NCBI GenBank assembly: GCA_030428945.1 | Contig: JAUIEC010000014.1 | Span: forward strand, 97,388-161,387 | Direction of reading: 5' to 3' | DNA length: 64,000 nucleotides | From: Phycisphaerae bacterium | GTDB lineage: Bacteria > Planctomycetota > Phycisphaerae > UBA1845 > Fen-1342 | Part shown: in pieces, positions 33,598 through 43,915 of the stretch | How the letters are laid out: every line of letters begins with the position of its first letter | Numbering within the stretch: the first letter of the stretch is position 1 | Program-made: the position numbers and the translations under genes | Notes under the pieces: model-generated | Database searches by the model: none | The model's input: the letters and a program-made list of their open reading frames with translations, nothing else | Told to the model about the DNA's origin: nothing

Positions 33598-35205
33598 CTA
33601 CAGTGGAATCAGACCGTGCTTCTTGTCCGGACGCAGTTCACGCTTGGTCGCCAGCACGCTGAGCGCATGGGCGATGAACCGCCGCGTCTCCGCCGGCTCG
33701 ATGATGTCATCCACCATCCGCCGACCGGCCGCAACGAACGGGCTGGCGAACGTTCGCCGGTACAGGTCGACCAGTTCGCCCCGGCGGGCCGCCTTGTCAT
33801 CGGCCTCGGCAATCTCTCGCCGGAAGATGATTTCGGCCGCCCCCTCGGCCCCCATCACCGCGATCTCCGCCGTCGGCCAGGCGGCGACCGCATCGGCCCC
33901 CAGGTCCTTCGAAGCCATCGCGACGTACGCCCCGCCGAACGCCTTGCGGACGACGATCGTGATCTTCGGCACCGTCGCGGCCGAGTACGAAAACAGCAGC
34001 TTGGCCCCGTGACGGATGATCCCCCCGTATTCCTGCTTCACACCCGGAAAGTATCCGGGCGTATCGACCAGCGTCAGGATCGGAATGTTGAACGCGTTGC
34101 AGAAGCGGACGAAGCGGGCGGCCTTGTCCGACGAATCAATGTCCAGCGCGCCGGCCTTGGCGGCCGGATTGCTCGCCACCGTGCCGACCGTCCGACCGTT
34201 GATCCGGCCGAAGCCGACGATGATGCTTCCGGCGAACCCGGCCTGCACTTCCAGGAAGTCGCCGTAGTCCATCAGCAGGTGGATCATCCGGTGCATGTCG
34301 TAGGTCCGCCGCGGATCATCCGGCAGCAGCGTGTTGAGCGCCTCGACCCGCTCGGCCGGCTCGGGGTTGGCGACGCGCGGCGGGTCCTCGACGTTGTTGC
34401 ACGGCAGGTACTGCAGCAGCGTGCGGCAGATCGAAATCGCGTGCCGGTCATCGTCGGCGACGAAGTGAATGTTCCCGGCGTAGTGCATGTGCGCCTCGGG
34501 CCCGCCAAGCTGCTCGGCGGTGACGTTCTCGCGGGTGACCTGCCGAATGACCTGCGGACCGGTGATGAACATCTGCGCCCGCCGGGTCTGGATGACGAAG
34601 TCCGTCATCGCCGGGCTGTAGGCCGCGCCACCCGCGCACGGCCCGCAGATCAGCGAAATCTGCGGAACCACGCCCGACAGCAGCGTGTTGTGATAGAAAA
34701 CCCGCCCGTAGGCACTGAGCGAGTCGATGCCTTCCTGGATGCGGGCCCCGCCGGAATCGTTGATGAAGATGAACGGCGAGCCGGTCCGCATGCTGGTCTT
34801 CATGATCTCGACGATCTTGTCGCCGTGCACCTCGCCCAGCGCGCCGCCCCCGACCGTGAAGTCCTGGCTGGCCACGTGCACGATCCGCCCATCGACGCGG
34901 GCCGAACCCGTCACGACCCCGTCGGCCGGCATCGGCTTGTCACCCATGCCGAACTCGCTGCAGCGGTGCCGGGCGAACCCGTAACGCTCGACGAACGAGT
35001 CGCGGTCAACCAGTTCGCTGATCCGCTCGCGGGCGGTCAACGCCCCGGCATCGTGCTGGCGGGCGATCCGACCGGCCCCCCCGCCCTCGTGCAGTACCTT
35101 GCGGGCCAGCCGCAGTTCCTCCAGCCGCTGCTGCATCGTCAGCGGTCCGGTCACGGGTGCCCTGGTACCGGGGTTGTTGGTGGCTGGCCCTGTTGGTGCG
35201 GTCAC
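33598..35205 (-). CDS. Acyl-CoA carboxyltransferase beta subunit (propionyl-CoA carboxylase type)
   Basis: A 535-residue carboxyltransferase of the PccB/MmdA family. It moves the carboxyl group from carboxybiotin to propionyl-CoA, or in the reverse reaction decarboxylates methylmalonyl-CoA. GTG 35205 is chosen: GAAGGGAAC lies upstream and the previous gene stops at 35222. Two crotonase-fold halves are complete. N-terminal signatures are LTARERISELVD and FINDSGGARIQEG with the GPCAGGAAYSPA oxyanion region. C-terminal ones are ILTLVDTPGYFPGVKQEYGGIIRHGAKLL and VVRKAFGGAYVAMASK. The neighbours are the mutase, epimerase and MeaB, which places it in propionate/methylmalonyl-CoA interconversion. 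A biotin carboxylase subunit, needed for the carboxylase reaction, is not in the window. A decarboxylase beta (membrane) subunit is absent too. Confidence 0.93.
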   Translation of the reverse strand: MTAPTGPATNNPGTRAPVTGPLTMQQRLEELRLARKVLHEGGGAGRIARQHDAGALTARERISELVDRDSFVERYGFARHRCSEFGMGDKPMPADGVVTGSARVDGRIVHVASQDFTVGGGALGEVHGDKIVEIMKTSMRTGSPFIFINDSGGARIQEGIDSLSAYGRVFYHNTLLSGVVPQISLICGPCAGGAAYSPAMTDFVIQTRRAQMFITGPQVIRQVTRENVTAEQLGGPEAHMHYAGNIHFVADDDRHAISICRTLLQYLPCNNVEDPPRVANPEPAERVEALNTLLPDDPRRTYDMHRMIHLLMDYGDFLEVQAGFAGSIIVGFGRINGRTVGTVASNPAAKAGALDIDSSDKAARFVRFCNAFNIPILTLVDTPGYFPGVKQEYGGIIRHGAKLLFSYSAATVPKITIVVRKAFGGAYVAMASKDLGADAVAAWPTAEIAVMGAEGAAEIIFRREIAEADDKAARRGELVDLYRRTFASPFVAAGRRMVDDIIEPAETRRFIAHALSVLATKRELRPDKKHGLIPL

Positions 35206-35221
35206 GGTGTTCCCTTCGACG

Positions 35222-35677
35222 TTAAGACCTGGTACCGGCCGGCGGGGCAACATCTCCGCCAAGCGGCTCGCACAGTTCGGTGAGCACGCCGGCACTCGAT
35301 TTCGGATGTAGAAATGCAATCCGGGTGTGATGCGCGCCCGGCCGCGGCGCGGCGTCGATCAGCCGCACGCCTCCCGACCGCAGCGCCTCGAGGCGGGCCG
35401 GCAGATCGTCGACCGTGTACGCGACATGATGCAGCCCCTCGCCCCGCTTCTGCAGGAACACGGCGATCGGCGAGTCGTCCCGGACCGGCTCCAGCAACTC
35501 CAGCCGCACCGCGTGCTCCGGCGGACCCAGCGCGTAGAACGCCACCCGCACACCCTGCTCGGGAACCTCTTCGACACCCTCGAAGCGGGCGCCCAGCAAT
35601 CGTTCGTAATAGTCGCGGTGCGCATCCAGCGAACGCACCGCAATCCCGATGTGATTCAGGCCTTTGACACCGATCAC
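35222..35677 (-). CDS. mce: Methylmalonyl-CoA epimerase
   Basis: A 151-residue member of the vicinal oxygen chelate superfamily that interconverts (R)- and (S)-methylmalonyl-CoA. A GTG start at 35677 places the conserved GLNHIGIAV at the N-terminus; the longer frame adds an uncharacteristic leader. Metal-binding residues of the family are visible: His in LNHIGIAV, His in GLHHVAYTV, and Glu in VLTELCEP at the end of the fold. The IAFLHPKSSAGVL segment is a strong family signature. The gene lies 22 bases downstream of meaB and 16 bases upstream of the carboxyltransferase start, so all belong to one transcript. Confidence 0.93.
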   Translation of the reverse strand: MIGVKGLNHIGIAVRSLDAHRDYYERLLGARFEGVEEVPEQGVRVAFYALGPPEHAVRLELLEPVRDDSPIAVFLQKRGEGLHHVAYTVDDLPARLEALRSGGVRLIDAAPRPGAHHTRIAFLHPKSSAGVLTELCEPLGGDVAPPAGTRS

Positions 35678-35699
35678 GGAGCACCTGCCTTCACCGACA

Positions 35700-36752
35700 T
35701 TATAACAGCTCACCCGCTTCGTCACCGCCGCCCGCGGCTCGTTTGTCATCCCGCTCGCCGACCGCCGACCGCAACGCCGCCACCACCCGCGACGCGCCGG
35801 CCGCCGGCGTCAGCCGACCCGCCCGCACCTCATCACGGGCCGCCCGCACCGCCGCCGCGAACCAGGGCGCATCGCGCAGCACCGCCCGAACCTGCTCCTC
35901 CATGATCGTCTCGAACCAGCGCAGGTCCTGCCCGCCACGCCGGGCCGCCAGACCCCCGTCCACCCGCAGCCGCGCCAGGCAGTCCTCAACCTTGTCCCAG
36001 ACCGCCCCCACCCCCGCACCGGTCCGCGCACTGCAGGTCAGCACCGGCACCCCCTCACTCCCCCGCAGCATGTGCAGCGCCAGCGTCAACTCCGCCGCCG
36101 CCCGCCGCGCGGCCGCCTCCTGCGCACCGTCCGCCTTGTTGACCGCCACGACATCGACACGCTCCAGAACGCCCCGCTTGAGACCCTGCAACTCGTCACC
36201 CGCGCCCGGCAACGCCAGCAGCAGAAAACAGTCGCACATGTCGGCCACCGCCGCCTCGGACTGCCCGACCCCAACCGTCTCGATCAGCACCGTGTCGTAG
36301 CCGGCCGCCTCGCAGACCGTGATCGAGTCCCGCGTCCGGGCCGCCACCCCGCCGGCCGCGCAGCCGCTCGGGGACGGACGAATGAACGCCCGCGGATGCC
36401 TGCTGAGCTGCTGCATCCGGGTGCGGTCGCCCAGGATCGACCCGCCCGAGACCACACTGGACGGATCGACCGCCAGCACCGCGACCCGCCGGCCGCGCTC
36501 ACACAGCAACAGGCCGAGACACTCGATGAACGTCGACTTGCCCGCGCCCGGGACCCCGGTCACGCCCACCCGCACCGCCTGCCCCGCGTGCGGCGCCAGG
36601 GCCTCCAGCAGCGCCGCCGCGCAGGCCGCGCTGTCCGGATGCTTCGACTCGATCAGGGAAATCGCCCGCCCCAGGATGGCCCGGTCGGCCGCACGCACGC
36701 CGGCGACATAGTCCGCCAGCGCAAGCCGCTCCCGCCCCGCGCCGTCGGTCAC
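35700..36752 (-). CDS. meaB: MeaB/ArgK-type GTPase, methylmalonyl-CoA mutase chaperone
   Basis: A 350-residue GTPase that protects and gates cofactor loading of adenosylcobalamin-dependent methylmalonyl-CoA mutase. The GTG start overlaps the mutB stop (GTGA), so translation is coupled to its client. Motifs: Walker A GVPGAGKS (66-73), [20 protein letters not shown], the switch region [11 protein letters not shown], and the base-specificity motif NKAD. The C-terminal helical extension ([15 protein letters not shown]) forms the dimer arm in known structures. The length matches the family (about 320-350). Nothing is missing. Confidence 0.95.
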   Translation of the reverse strand: MTDGAGRERLALADYVAGVRAADRAILGRAISLIESKHPDSAACAAALLEALAPHAGQAVRVGVTGVPGAGKSTFIECLGLLLCERGRRVAVLAVDPSSVVSGGSILGDRTRMQQLSRHPRAFIRPSPSGCAAGGVAARTRDSITVCEAAGYDTVLIETVGVGQSEAAVADMCDCFLLLALPGAGDELQGLKRGVLERVDVVAVNKADGAQEAAARRAAAELTLALHMLRGSEGVPVLTCSARTGAGVGAVWDKVEDCLARLRVDGGLAARRGGQDLRWFETIMEEQVRAVLRDAPWFAAAVRAARDEVRAGRLTPAAGASRVVAALRSAVGERDDKRAAGGGDEAGELL

Positions 36753-38971
36753 GGATTCACCGCCGCCGGTGCGGCCTGCCCGCTGAGCCGCGCCAGCACA
36801 CGCAGCGCCGCCGCGCTGATCACGGTCCCCGGTCCGAAGACCTCGGCCACGCCCAACTCGAACAGGCGCGGGTAGTCCTGCGGCGGAATCACGCCACCCA
36901 CCACCACCTGGATGTCGCGCCGCCCCGCCGCGGCCAGCGCGGCAATCAGCGCCGGCACCAGCGTCAGGTGACCGGCCGCCAGCGACGAAACGCCGACCAC
37001 GTGCACGTCGTTCTCGACCGCCTGCCGGGCGACCTCGTCGGCCGTCTGGAACAGCGGACCGATGTCGACATCGAATCCCAGGTCCGCGAACGCCGACGCC
37101 ACCACCTTCTGCCCGCGGTCGTGCCCGTCCTGGCCCATCTTGGCGACCAGGATCCGCGGACGACGACCGGTCTGCCGCTCGAACGCGTCCGCCCGGGCCC
37201 GCACACTGCGAACATCCGCCGCATCCGACCCGACCTCGGCGGCATAGACCCCCCGCGGCGTCTGCGTCACGGCCTGGTGGCGCCCGTACGCCTGCTCCAG
37301 GGCCTGCGAGATCTCGCCGACCGTCGCCTGCGCCCGGGCAGCCTGCACCGCCAGGTCGAGCAGATTCCCGCTGCCGTCCCCGGCCGCCGCCGTCAGGGCC
37401 CGCAGGGCCGCCGCGACGGCATCCGCATTCCGTTCGGCCCGCAGTTCCTCGAGTTGCCGCACCTGGGCCGCCCGCACGGCGCTGTTGTCGATTCGCAGGA
37501 CGTCGACGCCTTCGTCGCCGCTGGCCGGATAGCGGTTGACGCCCACCAGCGTCTGCGCGCCGGCATCGATCCGGGCCTGGGTCCGGGCCGCGGCCTGTTC
37601 GATGCGGGCCTTCGGCACGCCGGCTTCGATCGCCCGGGCCATCCCGCCCATCTCCTCGACCTCGGCGATGTGTTCCCAGGCCCGCCGGGCCAGGTCGTGG
37701 GTCAGTCGCTCCACGTAGTAGGACCCGCCCCACGGATCGACCACCCGGCACGTATCCGTTTCCATCTGCAGGAACAGTTGCGTGTTGCGGGCCACCCTCG
37801 CCGAGAAGTTCGTCGGCAGCGCGAGGGCCTCGTCGAGCGCATTGGTATGCAGGCTCTGGGTGTGCCCCTGCGTCGCGGCCATCGCTTCGACACAGGTCCG
37901 CACGACGTTGTTGTAGACATCCTGCGCGGTCAGCGTCCACCCGCTCGTCTGGCAGTGCGTCCGCAGCGACATGCTCCGCGGGTCCTTCGGCTGGAAGGGC
38001 GCGATCACCGTCGCCCACAGCAGCCGCGCGGCCCGCAGCTTGGCGACCTCCATGAAGAAGTTGCTGCCCATCGCGAAGAAGAAACTCAGGCGCGGCGCGA
38101 ACGCATCCACCGGCAGCCCGCGCTCGACCCCGATCCGGACGTACTCGAGGCCATCCGCGATCGTGTACGCCAGCTCGATGTCCGCCGTCGCCCCGGCCTC
38201 CTGCATGTGGTAACCGCTGATCGAAATGCTGTTGAAACGCGGCATGTGCGCCGCGCAATACGCGAAGATGTCACCCACGATCCGCAGGCTCGGCCCCGGC
38301 GGATAGATGTAGGTGTTGCGGACCATGAACTCCTTCAGGATGTCGTTCTGGATCGTCCCGGCCAGTTGCGCCGGCCCGACACCCTGCTTCTCGGCCGCGA
38401 CGATGTACATCGCCAGCACCGGCAGCACCGCGCCGTTCATCGTCATCGACACGCTCGTCCGGTCCAGCGGAATGCCGTCGAACAGACGCTGCATGTCCCG
38501 CACGCTGTCGACCGCGACCCCCGCCATCCCGACATCACCCACCACCCGCGGATGATCACTGTCGTACCCGCGGTGCGTGGCCAGGTCGAACGCCACCGAC
38601 AACCCCTTCTGACCCGCCGCCAGGTTCGCCCGGTAGAACGCGTTGCTCGCCTCGGCCGTGCTGAAGCCGGCGTACTGCCGCACGGTCCACGGCTTCAGCA
38701 CGTACATCGTCGCGTACGGACCTCGCACGAACGGCGGCAGACCCGGAAAGCTGTGCAGGTGCGGAACGTCGACCAGGTCGTCGGCGTGATACTCGGGCTT
38801 CAGCGACAACCCCTCCGGAACGTGCCAGTGCAACGCGTCCGGGTCCGCGCCAAAACGCGCGCGCACCGCCTTCCGCCAGCCCGCCTGATCCGCGTCCCCC
38901 CGGGCGCCATCCGCCAGCGGAACCTGGCTGAAGTCCGGAATCTCACCGACCCGCACGCCACCCGCGCTCAT
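36749..38971 (-). CDS. mutB: Methylmalonyl-CoA mutase, catalytic (large) subunit
   Basis: A 740-residue adenosylcobalamin-dependent mutase that converts (R)-methylmalonyl-CoA to succinyl-CoA. The N-terminal TIM barrel shows the substrate-binding stretch [20 protein letters not shown] and [17 protein letters not shown], with [12 protein letters not shown]. The C-terminal B12 domain carries the base-off motif DxHxxG as DGHDRG (D615, H617, G620), followed by [18 protein letters not shown] strands. The ATG overlaps the mutA stop by four bases (ATGA), and the stop overlaps the meaB start. Length and all catalytic landmarks are typical, so the enzyme should be active when paired with mutA. Confidence 0.97.
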   Translation of the reverse strand: MSAGGVRVGEIPDFSQVPLADGARGDADQAGWRKAVRARFGADPDALHWHVPEGLSLKPEYHADDLVDVPHLHSFPGLPPFVRGPYATMYVLKPWTVRQYAGFSTAEASNAFYRANLAAGQKGLSVAFDLATHRGYDSDHPRVVGDVGMAGVAVDSVRDMQRLFDGIPLDRTSVSMTMNGAVLPVLAMYIVAAEKQGVGPAQLAGTIQNDILKEFMVRNTYIYPPGPSLRIVGDIFAYCAAHMPRFNSISISGYHMQEAGATADIELAYTIADGLEYVRIGVERGLPVDAFAPRLSFFFAMGSNFFMEVAKLRAARLLWATVIAPFQPKDPRSMSLRTHCQTSGWTLTAQDVYNNVVRTCVEAMAATQGHTQSLHTNALDEALALPTNFSARVARNTQLFLQMETDTCRVVDPWGGSYYVERLTHDLARRAWEHIAEVEEMGGMARAIEAGVPKARIEQAAARTQARIDAGAQTLVGVNRYPASGDEGVDVLRIDNSAVRAAQVRQLEELRAERNADAVAAALRALTAAAGDGSGNLLDLAVQAARAQATVGEISQALEQAYGRHQAVTQTPRGVYAAEVGSDAADVRSVRARADAFERQTGRRPRILVAKMGQDGHDRGQKVVASAFADLGFDVDIGPLFQTADEVARQAVENDVHVVGVSSLAAGHLTLVPALIAALAAAGRRDIQVVVGGVIPPQDYPRLFELGVAEVFGPGTVISAAALRVLARLSGQAAPAAVNP

Positions 38972-41076
38972 CGCGTCGCCCCTTCCTCGACCAGCAGATC
39001 GCCCAGCACGCGCACCGCGTCACACCGCAGGTAGATGAAGTCGTCGACCCCCGCACCGCGGTACGCCTCCTCCCGCGCGCCCGGCTTGCCCGCCAGGATC
39101 ACCCGCCGCACACCCGACCCGTGCAACGCCCGGGTCAGCGACGGAACCCGCTCGGGATAAACCTCGTCCGAACCGCAGATCACCACGATCTGCGCACCCC
39201 GCGCGGCACAGGCCGCCGCAATCTCCTCGTCCGCATCCGCACCGCCCGGCAGCGACTCCACCTGGAATCCACCGGCCTCGAACAGGTTCGTCGCGAAGTT
39301 CACCCGCGGCAGGTGCCCACCAGCCTCGCCCAGCGGCGCCAGGTGCACCGCCGGCCGCGCGCCGCACTCCACCAGCAAACGGTCACTCGCCGACCGCAGA
39401 TGCTCGAACGGCTCCGCGAAAGGATGCACCGCCACCGCCTCCGCCAGCCGCGCGACCGGCCCCGGCGACGCGCCCAGCAGGTCCGTCAGCTCAACCATCG
39501 CCACCCCGCGCAGCGCGGCCGCCTGCAGCCGGTCCATCCGCTCGGCCTGCCCGACCGCCTGCGGGTCCGGGCCACGACTGACGTGCGCGAGTCGCGCCCG
39601 GGCACAGGACCGCAGCGCCGCCAGGTCAAGCCGGGCGACCTCCGGAACCTGCTCCTCCAGGTTGGGAAACTCGCTGACACCCAGAACCGCGTCGCGCCGC
39701 GTCGCCAGGTTCCGGGCCCGCTGACGAAAGACCGAATCGATCTGCGCGCCAATCCACCCATCCGAGAGCGCGGCCGCCATCCCGCCACGCGATTCGATCT
39801 CCTGGACCAGCGGCCACGCCTGCCCACAAAGCGCATCGGTCAGGTGCTCGAGGTACCAGGACCCGCCGGCCGGATCGCAGACGCGGTGAATGCCCGACTC
39901 CTCCATCAGAATGTGATGCGTGTTGCGGGCCACCCGGCGACCCAGCGGCGACGGCGGCCCCAGGGCCGCGTCGAACGGCGCCGCGCCGATCGAATCCGCC
40001 CCGGCCACACCCGCCGCCAGGACACAGGCGGTGTTCCGCAGCATGTTGATCCACGGGTCGCGGGTGGTCAGCACGCGACGACTCGGACGCACGTGCATCC
40101 GCATCCGGCCCGCCTCCGCCGGCACCTGGCAGACATCCAGCACCCGCCGCCACAGCCGCCGGGCCGCCCGCAGCTTGCTGATCGCCAGGAACACACCCGT
40201 TCCGACCGCCAGCGAAAACTCGAACCGCTCCGCCGCCTCCGCCGGCCCGAGCCCCGCCCGCCGCGCGGCCCGCAGGTACTCCAGCCCGGTCGCGATCAGG
40301 AACGCCAGATCCTGCGCTGCCGTTGCCCCCGCATGGTGATAGGCGGCCGTCCCGACGCGAACGCTGGTCACGTCCGTATAACGCGCGGCCGTCCAGCAGG
40401 TCAGCTCTCCAACCCGCCCCAGCCCCTCCTGCAGCGAATACGGCAGTTCCCCTTCGCGCGCCAGGACACCCAGCGGATCCGCGTGAAACCCCCCGCGAAC
40501 AACGTCCGGCGCAATTCCCGCCCGTTCCCAGGCGGCCGACAGCAGTCCCGCCCCCTGCAGGAACGCCGCCCCGCATTCGAGCCCGACATGCACGATGTCC
40601 AGGTGCACCCCGGCCAGGGCCGCCTGCAGATCCGCCAGGCAGTACAGCATCGCGCCGTCCACCCCCGCAAGCTGCTGGCCGTGGTCGGCCGTCACGTCCC
40701 GGCCGGCCCGGGCGCAGGCATCGAAACGCAGCAGGACCCCCTGGACCCCGCCGTCGAGGTCCTCGCGGAGCGACCGGTTCAGCGCGGCCAAGTCGGGCTC
40801 GGCCCGCTCGTGACGAATCTCCCAGCCGTCGCGGGCCGTCCCCAGAGGCCGCGGGCCCCGGGTCATCGGGGGCAGACCGCTGCGCCCGGCCGGGTCGCCA
40901 TCGGTCGGTCCGTCATCGTGCGTATAGAGTGGCTGCAGGTCGATGCCTTCGTAGGTATGCGTGACCAGCCGCTGCTGAAACGGGCTGCCCTTCAGGTCGC
41001 GCTCGACCAGGCGCATCCATTCGGCCCGGTCGTGGCGAAGAAACGCATCGTGGTAGGGAAGGGAACGCTGCGGCAT
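38968..41076 (-). CDS. mutA: Methylmalonyl-CoA mutase, small (non-catalytic) subunit
   Basis: A 702-residue partner of MutB. ATG 41076 is preceded by GGAGG; it is the first gene of the operon. The barrel domain aligns with MutB, with examples such as [25 protein letters not shown] and [30 protein letters not shown]. The C-terminal B12-like domain lacks the DxHxxG motif; the corresponding stretch is [20 protein letters not shown], as expected for the inactive subunit. At 702 residues it is longer than the usual 610-640. In the family the small subunit stabilises the heterodimer and binds no cobalamin. Confidence 0.93.
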   Translation of the reverse strand: MPQRSLPYHDAFLRHDRAEWMRLVERDLKGSPFQQRLVTHTYEGIDLQPLYTHDDGPTDGDPAGRSGLPPMTRGPRPLGTARDGWEIRHERAEPDLAALNRSLREDLDGGVQGVLLRFDACARAGRDVTADHGQQLAGVDGAMLYCLADLQAALAGVHLDIVHVGLECGAAFLQGAGLLSAAWERAGIAPDVVRGGFHADPLGVLAREGELPYSLQEGLGRVGELTCWTAARYTDVTSVRVGTAAYHHAGATAAQDLAFLIATGLEYLRAARRAGLGPAEAAERFEFSLAVGTGVFLAISKLRAARRLWRRVLDVCQVPAEAGRMRMHVRPSRRVLTTRDPWINMLRNTACVLAAGVAGADSIGAAPFDAALGPPSPLGRRVARNTHHILMEESGIHRVCDPAGGSWYLEHLTDALCGQAWPLVQEIESRGGMAAALSDGWIGAQIDSVFRQRARNLATRRDAVLGVSEFPNLEEQVPEVARLDLAALRSCARARLAHVSRGPDPQAVGQAERMDRLQAAALRGVAMVELTDLLGASPGPVARLAEAVAVHPFAEPFEHLRSASDRLLVECGARPAVHLAPLGEAGGHLPRVNFATNLFEAGGFQVESLPGGADADEEIAAACAARGAQIVVICGSDEVYPERVPSLTRALHGSGVRRVILAGKPGAREEAYRGAGVDDFIYLRCDAVRVLGDLLVEEGATR

Positions 41077-41164
41077 GAGCACCTCCTGGTGACAGGCGTC
41101 TCACGCTGGCTGGGCGACGTCATGCCACCAACTCTCGCGACCCGGCCGGGAGAGGGATGGCCTT

Positions 41165-41194
41165 TTGGTACCCGTCCGAGCAACCGATTAAGAT
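41165..41194 (+). promoter_or_regulatory. Candidate promoter of the CoA-transferase gene
   Basis: TTGGTA (41165-41170) and TAAGAT (41189-41194) are separated by 18 bases, followed by GAGGAGG and the ATG at 41216. It lies in the 139-base divergent gap shared with mutA. Each hexamer matches four of six consensus bases. Confidence 0.4.
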
Positions 41195-41215
41195 TATAAG
41201 CAGAGGAGGTCCCCC

Positions 41216-42496
41216 ATGCCACGCGTTGCGTCCGCGGCGGAAGCCGTCGAATCCATCCAGAGTCACATGAACGTCTTCGTGCAGGGGAGTTCGGCCACGC
41301 CCGTGCCGCTGCTCGATGCGCTCGCCGCGCGGACCGACCTCGAAGGCGTCCACATCTTTCACCTGCATACCGAGGGAACCGACTCGTTCGTCGCGCCCGG
41401 CGTCGAACGCCACGTCCGCTCCGTCTCGCTCTTTACGGGACCGGCCGCGCGCAGCGCCGTGGAAGAGGGTCGCGCCGACTTCATCCCCGTGTTCCTGTCG
41501 GGCATCCCCGACCTGTTCTATTCCGGCGCGATCAAGCTGGATGCCGCCATCGTGCAGGTCTCGCCGGCCGACCGGCACGGCGCGCACACGCTCGGCACCG
41601 CGGTCGATGCCGCCCGCGCCGCGGTCGACGTCGCACCGCTGGTCATCGCCGAGGTGAACGCGCAAATGCCGCGCACCCACGGCAACACCGCCCTGCGCGC
41701 CAAGGCCATCAACACCTGGATCGAAACCGACCGCCCCCTGCCGAACCACATGCCCAGCGAGCCGAGCGACGTCGAAGCACAGATCGGCCAGCAGATCGCC
41801 GACCTCGTCGACGACGGCGCCACCCTGCAGATGGGCATCGGCGCCATCCCCGACGCGGTCCTGGCGCGACTGGGCGACAAGCTCGACCTCGGCATTCACA
41901 CCGAGATGTTCTCCGACCGGCTGATCGACCTGGTCGAGGCCGGAGCCGTCAACAACCGCCGCAAGCTGGTCAAGCCGGGACGAATCGTCACCAGCTTCGT
42001 CAGCGGCTCACGCCGGCTGTACGACTTCGTCGACGACAACTGCCAGGTCGAGTTCCACAGTTGCAGCTACACCAACGACACCGCCGTGATCCGCCGCAAC
42101 CCCCAGGTCGTCGCCATCAACTCGGCCATCTCGGTCGATCTGACCGGCCAGGTCTGCGCCGACTCGATCGGACACCGGATCTACTCCGGCATCGGCGGAC
42201 AGATGGACTTCATCCGCGGCGCCGCCCTCTCGCCCGGCGGAAAGGCGATCATCGCCCTGCCCTCGACCGCGGCCCGCGGCACCGTCTCGCGCATCTGCGC
42301 CGAACTCCGACCCGGTTCCGGCGTCGTCACCACCCGCGGACACGTGCAGTGGATCGTCACCGAGTACGGCGCCGTCAACCTGGCCGGACTGTCCCTCCGC
42401 AAACGCGGCGATGCGCTGCTGTCGATCGCCCATCCCGATTTCCGCGAGGAACTCCGCGCCGACCTGCTGAGCAAGCGGCACTTCCAGATGGGGTAG
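41216..42496 (+). CDS. Acetyl-CoA hydrolase/transferase family CoA-transferase
   Basis: A 426-residue family I CoA-transferase, close in pattern to 4-hydroxybutyrate or butyrate:acetyl-CoA CoA-transferases. AGGAGG lies upstream of the ATG. The N-terminal domain has FVQGSSATPVPLLDAL and the H-rich VHIFHLHTEG. The C-terminal domain has LQMGIGAIPDAVLARL and GIHTEMFSD, where E230 is the likely catalytic glutamate that carries the CoA thioester. IYSGIGGQMDFIRGA and VVTEYGAVNL-type strands (here IVTEYGAVNLAG) are strong family signatures. The neighbouring propionate operon is transcribed in the opposite direction. A role in acyl-CoA/short-chain acid exchange linked to that pathway is likely. The exact acyl donor is not determined by sequence. 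Confidence 0.9.
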   Translation: MPRVASAAEAVESIQSHMNVFVQGSSATPVPLLDALAARTDLEGVHIFHLHTEGTDSFVAPGVERHVRSVSLFTGPAARSAVEEGRADFIPVFLSGIPDLFYSGAIKLDAAIVQVSPADRHGAHTLGTAVDAARAAVDVAPLVIAEVNAQMPRTHGNTALRAKAINTWIETDRPLPNHMPSEPSDVEAQIGQQIADLVDDGATLQMGIGAIPDAVLARLGDKLDLGIHTEMFSDRLIDLVEAGAVNNRRKLVKPGRIVTSFVSGSRRLYDFVDDNCQVEFHSCSYTNDTAVIRRNPQVVAINSAISVDLTGQVCADSIGHRIYSGIGGQMDFIRGAALSPGGKAIIALPSTAARGTVSRICAELRPGSGVVTTRGHVQWIVTEYGAVNLAGLSLRKRGDALLSIAHPDFREELRADLLSKRHFQMG

Positions 42497-42617
42497 GATG
42501 CCCGCCCGCCGGCCCGGGACCCGACCGGATTTCCGCGAGCACCCGAGGCCTCGACACTTGGGACCCGCTATCCTTATGACGGAACAGGGTGGGAACGATT
42601 CCAACGGAGATTTGCCC

Positions 42618-42773
42618 ATGGGCTCGAATACGAAGAAGCGGACGGCCGGTGTCATCGCGGTACTGCTGGGACTCCCGCTGGCCGAAACGGCCCACGCGCA
42701 GGGCGTCGGCGGCGTCGTCTTTTCGATCTTTGACCTGATCTTCAGCATCGTGGACGTTGCGGGCGACAGTTGA
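42618..42773 (+). CDS. Small exported hydrophobic peptide (paralogue 1)
   Basis: A 51-residue peptide with ribosome binding site GGAG eight bases before the ATG. It has a signal-peptide-like start (basic MGSNTKKRTAG, hydrophobic VIAVLLGLPLAE, then AHA-Q) and a mature part of only about 20 hydrophobic residues ending in DVAGDS. The core VLLGLPLAETAHAQ closely matches VLLGMPLVEQAVAQ of the peptide at 43754-43915. The gene directly precedes the acyltransferase gene (15 bases). No known family was recognised. Confidence 0.65.
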   Translation: MGSNTKKRTAGVIAVLLGLPLAETAHAQGVGGVVFSIFDLIFSIVDVAGDS

Positions 42774-42788
42774 TCCGCCCCGCGACGG

Positions 42789-43778
42789 ATGACCACCCGA
42801 CCGCCAGACCCGCCTGACGCCCGCCGCGCCCAGCGGGTCGTCGTGCGACTCGCAAACCTGCAACGCAGCCTGCTCGGCATGGCCTTCAGCATCGCCGGCC
42901 CGCGGGCCGCCTACGGCTTCATGAACCTGTTCGGGCGCCTGCTCTACCGCCTGCTCGACCCGATCCGCATGCTCAGCGAGGCCCAGTGCGCCGCCGCCCT
43001 CCGCGATCACGTCAGCCCCGCCCGCGCCCGACGCATCGCCGCCGACGCCTTCATCCACCGACTCTGGAACCTCGCCGACCTGCTGCTCGCCCGACGCTAC
43101 CTGCGCAACCCGCCCCCGGCCCGGATCGGCGGCCGAATCGAACCCGACCAGCGCCGGCGCCTGCAGGACGGCCAGGCGCAACGCCACCCGATCATCCTGC
43201 TGACCGCCTACTACGGGCCCTACGACCTGCTGCCGATCTTCCTCGGACACAACGGACTGCACGCCCACGTGCTCTACCGGCCACACGCCAACGCCAGCTA
43301 CGATGCCCTTCGACAGGCCGCCCGCGCCCTCGGCGGCTGTGCCTTCGTCTCGACCGAGGAGGCCGTCGCCGAACTGCCGGGACTGCTCGAGCGCGGCGAG
43401 ACCGTCGCGATCGTCGGCGACCACCACGGCGGCAGGACCGACCTGCCGGTCACCTTCCTCGGCCTGCCCACCCGCGCGATCAAGTCGGTCGCCCTGCTGG
43501 CCTGCCGGTACGACGCCACCGTCGTCGTCGCCGGCCTGCAGCGCGTCCGTCGATCCTTCCGCTTCCGGTTTGTTGTCGGGGATGTGTTCGGCCCGGAGAG
43601 TTGGGCGGACGCGGACGACCCGCTCCGCCTGGTGACCGAACGCTACCTGCGCGGACTCGAACAGATCGTGCTGTCAGATCCCGAGCAGTACCTGTGGACC
43701 CAGCCGCGCTGGGGCGCCGAACAGACCCGGGAACTCGTCCAGGCGCACGTCGATCAACTGCCCGAGTCTTCGGCGTGA
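42789..43778 (+). CDS. LpxL/HtrB-like lysophospholipid acyltransferase with altered catalytic motif
   Basis: A 329-residue membrane-associated acyltransferase of the lipid A biosynthesis (LpxL/HtrB) family, which transfers an acyl chain to a lipid acceptor. The N-terminal hydrophobic segment is about residues 28-55. Family signatures present are the ILLTAYYGPYD core, HAHVLYRPHAN, and VAIVGDHHGGRTDLPVTFLGLP, which matches the 'D..G....V.F.G' motif. The family's catalytic H-x4-D/E is Y141-x4-D146 here; the His is a Tyr. Either the enzyme uses another residue or it is inactive. It is flanked by two small exported peptides of the same family, one on each strand, an arrangement that suggests a shared function. 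The substrate is unknown. Confidence 0.8.
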   Translation: MTTRPPDPPDARRAQRVVVRLANLQRSLLGMAFSIAGPRAAYGFMNLFGRLLYRLLDPIRMLSEAQCAAALRDHVSPARARRIAADAFIHRLWNLADLLLARRYLRNPPPARIGGRIEPDQRRRLQDGQAQRHPIILLTAYYGPYDLLPIFLGHNGLHAHVLYRPHANASYDALRQAARALGGCAFVSTEEAVAELPGLLERGETVAIVGDHHGGRTDLPVTFLGLPTRAIKSVALLACRYDATVVVAGLQRVRRSFRFRFVVGDVFGPESWADADDPLRLVTERYLRGLEQIVLSDPEQYLWTQPRWGAEQTRELVQAHVDQLPESSA

Positions 43779-43915
43779 CCGCCGATGTTCCACCACGGCA
43801 CCGGCAGGATCACGAACTTGACCGTCTGGGCCACCGCCTGCTCGACCAGCGGCATCCCCAGCAGCACCGTCAGCCCCGCCGCACACGACATCCGAAACTT
43901 CTTCCAGCTCTTCAT
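43754..43915 (-). CDS. Small exported hydrophobic peptide (paralogue 2)
   Basis: A 53-residue peptide on the opposite strand to the acyltransferase; the last 25 bases of the two genes overlap. GAAGGAGAAGCC provides a perfect ribosome binding site. The product has a signal-like N-terminus (MKSWKKFRMSCAAGLTVLLG) ending in VEQAVAQ, then about 23 residues with a WW pair and a polar tail. The VLLGMPLVEQAVAQ core matches the peptide at 42618-42773. The strong initiation signal makes it more credible than most genes of this size. Confidence 0.65.
   Translation of the reverse strand: MKSWKKFRMSCAAGLTVLLGMPLVEQAVAQTVKFVILPVPWWNIGGHAEDSGS

Noticed and set aside
36968..39034. A plus-strand frame opposite mutB
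   Set aside because: mutB has every catalytic and cobalamin motif; the antisense product is Arg/His-rich and has no domain.
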